Positions 59,034 to 64,000 of a DNA stretch of 64,000 bases are shown here, one piece after another. Source of the stretch: Gaiellaceae bacterium. GTDB lineage: Bacteria; Actinomycetota; Thermoleophilia; Gaiellales; Gaiellaceae. The notes beneath the pieces are model-generated. The model made no database searches and was not told the origin of the DNA. It worked only from the letters and a program-made list of their open reading frames with translations. Position numbers and translations under genes: made by a program. The stretch covers positions 169,496 through 233,495 of the forward strand of contig JAUJMY010000001.1 of the NCBI GenBank assembly GCA_030446625.1. The letters are read 5' to 3'. Position 1 is the first letter of the stretch; each line of letters begins with the position of its first letter.

Positions 59034-60057
59034 GGCCGGGTCTCGTGCGCGGCGGCGCGATCGCCGTCGCGGCCGTCATCGGCGCACTCCTCCTGCTGCG
59101 ACAGCTGGACGACGCGACGCGCGCTCCGGGTGGGCCCGAGTCGTCGTCGTTCGCAACTGCGCCGGCGGGTCTTGCCGCGTACGCCGACCTGCTGCGGCGG
59201 TCCGGGCACCCGATCAGGAGGCTGCGCGAGCCCCTGCGCGAGGCGCAGCTCGATCCGCGCGCGACGCTCGTCGTCCTCGATCCGGGGGACGTCGCCGCCG
59301 AGGACACGGATGCGCTGCGCCGATTCGTCGGCGCCGGCGGGCGCCTCGTCGGCGGCGGCTGGTTCCCCGTCGACTGGCTCGGCGCGCTCGCGCGCGCCGC
59401 CAGGTGGACCGGCGCGGGTGCGAAGCGCACACGTCCCGTCGCGCCCGTGGCCGAGGTCTCGGGCGTGCGGGAGGTGCGCACCGCGGGCGACGGATCGTGG
59501 GCCGACACCGGCCGCGCGCTCCCGCTGCTGGCCGGCGGAGGCCGTTCGGTCGCGGCCGTCGCGGCCGTCGGACGCGGGCGCGTCGTCCTGCTGGCGGACG
59601 CGTCGCCGCTCCAGAACCGCCTGCTCGACCGTGCGGACAACGCGGCCTTCGCGCTCGCGCTCGCGGGCCCGCGCGGCCGGCCGGTGCACTTCGCGGAGAG
59701 CGTCCACGGCTACGGGCGCGCCAGCGGGCTCGGCGCGATCCCGCCACGCTGGCGCTGGACGCTCGGCGGCCTCCTCGTCGCCGCGCTCGCGTGGATGGTC
59801 GCGCGCGGCCGGAGGCTCGGACCGCCGGAGCGGGAGGAGCGCGCGCTGCCGCCGCCTCGTCGCGAGTACGTCGAGGCGCTCGGCGTCGTGCTCGCGAAGA
59901 CGCGCGCGCGCCGCGACGCCGGCGGCTGCCGCAGGACGAGGCCGCGGCCGTCGCCGGCACGATCGCGAGCGACCGCGAGCTCCTCGCGCTCGGGCGCGCG
60001 CTCGCGCGGCTCGAGCGGTGCGAAGCGGACGGGCGTGCGGAGGCGGCGGCGCGGTGA
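59030..60057 (+). CDS. DUF4350 domain protein, frameshifted near its 3' end
   Basis: GTG 59030. Membrane helix at the start (GAIAVAAVIGALLLLRQL), then SSFATAPAGLAAYADLLRRS and LVVLDPGDVAAEDTDALRRF, a GATase-like fold as in DUF4350, a second helix (WTLGGLLVAALAWMVARG), then EYVEALGVVLAKTRARRDA. A frameshift follows near 59920-59935; the rest reads RLPQDEAAAVAGTIASDREL and LALGRALARLER to TGA 60055. Repaired length about 341. Same operon as DUF4129 and MoxR. Confidence 0.78.
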
Positions 60058-60980
60058 GGACCTGCGCGACCGCGTGCTCGGAGATCGAGAAGGTCGTCGT
60101 GGCGCAGCGCGACGCCGTCGAGTACCTGCTCGCCGCCGCCGTCGTGGGCGGGCACGTGCTGCTCGAGGGGCCGCCCGGCGTGGCGAAGACGCTGCTCGCG
60201 AACGCGACCGCACGCGCGCTTCGCGTCGACTTCCGCCGGCTCCAGTTCACGCCCGACATGCTCCCCTCCGACGTCACGGGGACGATGGCGCTCCGCGCGT
60301 CGGAGCTCGTGTTCCGGCCCGGGCCGATCTTCACGAACGTGCTCCTCGCTGACGAGATCAACCGCGCGCGCCGCCGAAGACGCAGTCGGCGCTGCTCGAG
60401 GCGATGCAGGAGCGGCAGGTCTCGATCGACGGCGTTCCGCACCCTCTGCCGGCACCGTTCCTCGTCGTCGCGACGCAGAACCCGATCGAGTACGAAGGAC
60501 CTACCCGCTGCCGGAGGCTGGCTCGACCGCTTCCTCTTCAAGGTCGTGATCGCGTACCTCGACGAGCGGGACGAGCGGGAGATGCTGGCGCTCGCCCACC
60601 GCGGCCTCGCCCCCGCCTCGCTGGCCGACGTCGCTCCCGTGGCGGGGCCGGACGAGCTCGCCGCGGCCGCCGCGGCGGTCGACGAGACGTCCGTCACGGA
60701 CGAGGTCGCCGCGTACGTCGTCGCGATCGTGCGCCAGACGCGCACGCTTCCGAGCGTCGAGCTCGGCGCGAGCCCGCGCGCGGCCGTTCACCTCTCGGCG
60801 GCGGCGAAGGCCGCCGCGCAGCTCGCCGGCCGCGGCTTCGTGACGCCCGACGACGTCGCGGGGATGGCGCCGGCGGTTCTGCGCCACCGGCTCGTGATGC
60901 GCCCGGAGGCCGAGCTCGAGCGCTTCACGGCCGACGACGCGGTGCGCGCGGCTCTCGAGGCCGTTCCCGTTCCGCGGTGA
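60054..60980 (+). CDS. MoxR-family AAA+ ATPase with compensating indels
   Basis: Frame stays open for 308 residues, but 60362-60520 is out of frame. Before it: [40 protein letters not shown] (Walker A), [29 protein letters not shown] (Walker B). In other frames the missing part reads [20 protein letters not shown] and [14 protein letters not shown]. Then [20 protein letters not shown] resumes. A two-base CG insertion near 60362-60372 and two single-base losses near 60500 and 60520 explain it. The true protein is a normal MoxR chaperone ATPase acting with the DUF58 protein. Confidence 0.85.
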   Translation: MRTCATACSEIEKVVVAQRDAVEYLLAAAVVGGHVLLEGPPGVAKTLLANATARALRVDFRRLQFTPDMLPSDVTGTMALRASELVFRPGPIFTNVLLADEINRARRRRRSRRCSRRCRSGRSRSTAFRTLCRHRSSSSRRRTRSSTKDLPAAGGWLDRFLFKVVIAYLDERDEREMLALAHRGLAPASLADVAPVAGPDELAAAAAAVDETSVTDEVAAYVVAIVRQTRTLPSVELGASPRAAVHLSAAAKAAAQLAGRGFVTPDDVAGMAPAVLRHRLVMRPEAELERFTADDAVRAALEAVPVPR

Positions 60981-62221
60981 GTCCAACACCGCGCGCGGCA
61001 GCCGCCCTCGGCGTCGCGGCGCTCGCGTCGCTGCTCCTGCCGCTCCCCGTCGTCGCGCTCGCGATGCTCGCGGTCGCGACTGCCAGCGCGGTCGACGCGT
61101 GGCTCGCGCGGCAGGCGCCGGAGCTCGTCCGGGACTTGCCGCCGATCCTCTACAGGGGCGTAGCCGCGCCGCTGCGGCTCGAGCCGGTCGAGCGTCCGGC
61201 CGGACGGATCAGGCTCCGCCAGCCGCTGCCGCCCGACCTCCGCGCTGAGCCCGCCGAAGCGGACGAGCGCCTGCACGCGACGCTGCGCCCGCGGCGCCGC
61301 GGGCGTCACGTCCTGGCGCGTGTCGCGTACCGCGTCGAGGGGCCGCTCCGGCTCGGCGCGTCGTACGGCCGCGCGCTCGAGGACGCCGAGGTGCTCGTGT
61401 ACCCGGACCTGCCCGCGGCGTGGCGGCTCGCCCACGCGGTCCGCCACGGACGCTTCCGCGAGACCGGCCGGCACACGCGCGGGCCGCTCGGCCTCGGCAC
61501 CGAGTTCGAGTCGATCCGCGACTACCTGCCCGACGACGACATCCGGCAGGTGAACTGGGCGGCGACCGAGCGTCTCGGGCGCCCGATGAGCAACCAGTAC
61601 CGCGTCGAGCAGGACCGCGACGTGATCTGCCTCGTCGACGCCGGCCGCCTGATGGCGGCGCCCCTTGCCGACCACACACGCCTCGACGCGGCCGTGGACG
61701 CGCTCGCGGCGCTCGCGGTCGTCGCGGACGAGGCCGGGGATCGGTTCGGCGTCGTCGCGTTCGACGCCGCGATCCGGCGCGACCTCCCGCCGCGGCGCAA
61801 GGGCGCCCGGCCGGCCCTCCGGGCGCTTTTCGACGTCGAGCCCGCGGCCGTCGACAGCGACTACGAGCTCGCCTTCCGGAGCGTCGCTGACGCGAAGCGG
61901 TCCTTCGTTCTCGTCCTCACCGACCTGCTGGAGGAGGCCGCGGCCCGTCCGCTCGTCGAGGCGATGCCGGTGCTGAGGCGGCACGCGGTCGCGGTCGCGA
62001 GCGCCGCGGACACCGACCTGACCGCGTTGCTGGCCCGCGACCCCGAGCGACCCGGCGACGTCTACGCCGCGGCCGCCGCCCTCGACGTGCTCGACGCGCG
62101 CCGTCGCGTTGCCGCGCGACTCCGCGGCGCCGGAGCCGAGGTCGTGGAGGCGCCGCCGGCACAGCTCGGCGCCGCGTGCGTCCGCGCGTACCTCAGAGCG
62201 AAGGCGCGGGCTCGCCTCTGA
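60977..62221 (+). CDS. DUF58 domain protein
   Basis: 414 residues. Two N-terminal helices ([25 protein letters not shown] region), a beta-rich middle, then the DUF58 signature [30 protein letters not shown] followed by a von Willebrand A-like part with [10 protein letters not shown] and [13 protein letters not shown] regular partner of MoxR ATPases. GTG overlaps the moxR stop by 4 bases. Its last 29 bases overlap the SpoIIM-like gene tail to tail. Confidence 0.9.
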   Translation: MSPTPRAAAALGVAALASLLLPLPVVALAMLAVATASAVDAWLARQAPELVRDLPPILYRGVAAPLRLEPVERPAGRIRLRQPLPPDLRAEPAEADERLHATLRPRRRGRHVLARVAYRVEGPLRLGASYGRALEDAEVLVYPDLPAAWRLAHAVRHGRFRETGRHTRGPLGLGTEFESIRDYLPDDDIRQVNWAATERLGRPMSNQYRVEQDRDVICLVDAGRLMAAPLADHTRLDAAVDALAALAVVADEAGDRFGVVAFDAAIRRDLPPRRKGARPALRALFDVEPAAVDSDYELAFRSVADAKRSFVLVLTDLLEEAAARPLVEAMPVLRRHAVAVASAADTDLTALLARDPERPGDVYAAAAALDVLDARRRVAARLRGAGAEVVEAPPAQLGAACVRAYLRAKARARL

Positions 62222-63164
62222 CGCGTCCGCGCCACCAGACGAGCGCCCAGTAGACGACGCCGAGCGCGAAGCCCACGGCGGTGACGGTCGCGAGCCCGAG
62301 CCCCTCCGGCGTCACGAAGCCTTCGACGAGACCTGCCAGGACGAGCCACGGCGCGGTCCCGAGCACGATCGCGAGGGCCGGCCGCGCCTCGTTCCGGAGC
62401 GACTCCGCGCGCGTCTTCCGACCCGGCTCGACGATCGCCCACCCCATGCGCAGCGCGGCCGCGGCCGTGACCACGATGCACGAGAGCTCGAGGACGCCGT
62501 GCGCGATCACCAGCTCCGTGAACACGCGCCCGTTCCCGGCGTCGGTGGCAAGACCCGTGACTGCGCCGAGGAGGACGCCGTTGAGGACGAGCACGAGCCC
62601 GGTCAGGAGCCCCGCGGTGAGGCCGCCCGCGAAGGCGAGCAGCGTCACGCGGATGTTGTTCGTGAAGACCTCGCTCGAGAAGTTCGCTTCCTCGCCGGGG
62701 GACAGCCCGAGGTCCGCACCCTCCGGGCGTGGCTCCGTGACCGCGGCGTACTCCGCCGGTAGGAGCCCGCCCGCCGCGGCCGGGTCCTCGAGGGCCCAAC
62801 CGCCCGCGAGCAGCGCGGGCGCGAACAGCAACGCGGCCGCCGCGAGCATGGACAGCCGCCGCGCCGCGACGAGGCGCCAGTAGTCGGTGCCGAAGAATCG
62901 CCCGAGCGCGAGCCGCCGCCGCGGCGCGGCGTACACGAGGTGCCGGGCGCGCCCGACGAGCTGCTCCAGCCGCGCGACGACGGGGTCGCCCGCGAACCGC
63001 CTGCGCGCGAGCGCGAGGTCGGCCGCCGCCGCACGGTAGTGGGCGCCGAGGTCGCGCACGCCGCCGAAGCCGAGCCGCTCGGGACGCCGTTTCGCCTCCC
63101 GTACGAGCCGCTCCAGCTCGCGCCACGAAGGCTCGCGCTCGCGGAGGAAACGCTCTAGGTTCAC
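62193..63164 (-). CDS. stage II sporulation protein M-like (SpoIIM/DUF95) membrane protein
   Basis: 323 residues. [51 protein letters not shown], then about five helices including [20 protein letters not shown] and [20 protein letters not shown], the core of the SpoIIM family. In non-spore-formers it commonly sits beside RDD and DUF58/MoxR genes; function unknown. GTG 63164 is 3 bases from the divergent RDD gene start. Confidence 0.87.
   Translation of the reverse strand: MNLERFLREREPSWRELERLVREAKRRPERLGFGGVRDLGAHYRAAAADLALARRRFAGDPVVARLEQLVGRARHLVYAAPRRRLALGRFFGTDYWRLVAARRLSMLAAAALLFAPALLAGGWALEDPAAAGGLLPAEYAAVTEPRPEGADLGLSPGEEANFSSEVFTNNIRVTLLAFAGGLTAGLLTGLVLVLNGVLLGAVTGLATDAGNGRVFTELVIAHGVLELSCIVVTAAAALRMGWAIVEPGRKTRAESLRNEARPALAIVLGTAPWLVLAGLVEGFVTPEGLGLATVTAVGFALGVVYWALVWWRGRVRGEPAPSL
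63156..63161 (+). promoter_or_regulatory. -10 box of the RDD gene, leaderless
   Basis: TAGGTT, 6 bases before the GTG at 63168; the sequence lies within the start of the divergent SpoIIM-like gene. Confidence 0.4.
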
Positions 63165-63167
63165 GGC

Positions 63168-63893
63168 GTGGAGTACGAGGACCGGGTCCGGATCGAGACA
63201 CCGGAAGGCGTCGATCTCGAGCTCACCCTCGCCGGCGTCGGATCGCGCTTCGTCGCAGCGCTCGTCGACCTCGCGATCCAGTTCACGACGGTGCTCGCCG
63301 CGGCGTACACGTTCTTCCGCTTCGACCCGCTCGGGTTCGGGGGCGCCGTCTTCTCGATCGTCCTCTTCCTCGTCATCTTCGGCTACGACGTCCTGTTCGA
63401 GGTCTTCGCGTCGGGCCGCACGCCTGGAAAGCGTCTCACGGGGCTCCGCGTCGTGCGCTCCGGCGGGCAGCCGGTGAATTTCCTCACGAGCGCGATCCGC
63501 AACGTCGTGCGCCTGATCGACTTGCAGCCCGGCTTCTCGTACCTCGTCGGAATCGGCAGCATCCTCGCGACGCGCCGGAACCAGCGGCTCGGCGACCTCG
63601 CGGCCGGGACGCTCGTCGTGCGCGAGCGGCAGCCGGCACGGGCGCGGAGTGCGGCGCTGCGTTCGGCCGGGGCGGAGACGGTGGCGTGGGACGTCTCGGC
63701 CGTGACGGCCGACGACGTGGGGGCGGTGCGCAGCTTCCTCGAGCGCCGCGACGACCTCGAAGCGGGCGCACGCGCGGACGTCGCGCGCAGCCTCGCGGTC
63801 GCGCTCCGGCGGAAGGTCGGCGGCGCTCCCGCCTCCCTCGCCGACGAGAGCTTCCTCGAGGACCTCGCCGCCGCCAAGGCCGTTCGGAGCTGA
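63168..63893 (+). CDS. RDD family membrane protein
   Basis: 241 residues. VRIETPEGVDLELTLAGVGS leads to RFVAALVDLAIQFTTVLAAA, the Arg-Asp-Asp region; GRTPGKRLTGLRVV and RNQRLGDLAAGTLVVRER are diagnostic. Three helices, then a cytosolic helical tail of about 85 residues ending ESFLEDLAAAKAV. Unknown transport or sensing role. Confidence 0.9.
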   Translation: MEYEDRVRIETPEGVDLELTLAGVGSRFVAALVDLAIQFTTVLAAAYTFFRFDPLGFGGAVFSIVLFLVIFGYDVLFEVFASGRTPGKRLTGLRVVRSGGQPVNFLTSAIRNVVRLIDLQPGFSYLVGIGSILATRRNQRLGDLAAGTLVVRERQPARARSAALRSAGAETVAWDVSAVTADDVGAVRSFLERRDDLEAGARADVARSLAVALRRKVGGAPASLADESFLEDLAAAKAVRS

Positions 63894-63931
63894 ACGTTTG
63901 GATGCCGGCGCGCGGCGGGAACGACGGTGGT

Positions 63932-64000
63932 ATGAGCGAGTACGCACAAGCGTCGGAGACGACCGCGGGAGAGACGGCCGCGGTCGCCGCGGAGCGCGCG
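63932..64000 (+). CDS. start of a gene cut by the window end
   Basis: ATG 63932 opens a frame MSEYAQASETTAGETAAVAA that stays open to the last base. Ala/Glu/Thr-rich; too short to identify. GGTGG lies just before it. Confidence 0.45.
   Translation, partial: MSEYAQASETTAGETAAVAAERA

Overview
This is a high-GC chromosomal segment of an actinomycete. The best guess is class Thermoleophilia (Gaiellales/Solirubrobacterales-like). That rests on inference: GTG starts and 4-bp stop/start overlaps are common, the fhaA-fhaB-pstP-ftsW-pbpA-pknB cluster is present, G6PDH has an OpcA partner, and there is a caa3-type oxidase. Many genes appear to be transcribed without a leader: a TANNNT box lies 6-10 bases before the start codon.

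Layout: 0.1-4.8 kb holds an NAD-binding epimerase-like protein, an intact GH13-like putative glycoside hydrolase, dcd, a decayed paralogue of the glycoside hydrolase and a secreted sugar-dehydrogenase-like protein. 4.9-7.7 kb has a GabT-type aminotransferase and a Ser/Thr kinase with an unusual extracellular domain. 7.9-17.7 kb (minus) is the cell-envelope and division signalling cluster: Ser/Thr kinase, FhaA, FhaB, PP2C phosphatase, FtsW, PBP, PknB with PASTA domains, and Ddl. 17.8-20.5 kb has small accessory genes (membrane-anchored CARDB-like protein, DUF4446, HNH, DUF2199). 20.5-26.3 kb contains two different glutamine synthetases, each behind a near-identical terminator-type leader, with an ABC exporter between them. 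26.8-30.95 kb is a nest of IS1-like elements with cargo genes, all inserted at the same 8-9 bp target. 31.1-33.3 kb is a PdtaS/PdtaR-like sensor kinase and ANTAR response regulator, followed by an ABC-F protein. 35.4-48.2 kb is central carbon metabolism: FGGY kinase, transketolase, RpiB, transaldolase, Pgi, Gnd, Zwf, OpcA, interrupted by a SRPBCC protein, a Rieske-type oxidoreductase and a sigma/anti-sigma pair. 48.2-51.6 kb carries two paralogous CxC proteins, a two-component system, a STAS protein and a second ANTAR protein. 51.6-56.9 kb is an amidase plus ctaB, ctaD and ctaC. 57.3-63.9 kb is a membrane cluster (DUF4129, DUF4350, MoxR, DUF58, SpoIIM-like, RDD).

How the genes fit together: the kinase/FHA/phosphatase block would control septal and elongation wall synthesis by FtsW/PBP. 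The pentose-phosphate genes form an almost complete oxidative plus non-oxidative route. The two glutamine synthetases may be controlled by leader attenuation, and ANTAR regulators that could act on such leaders are encoded in the same window.

Caution: many conserved genes (ddl, a response regulator, DUF2199, ctaB, pgi, DUF4350, moxR) carry small indels, several compensating each other. This looks at least partly like assembly or read error; the broken genes are annotated over their full inferred span.
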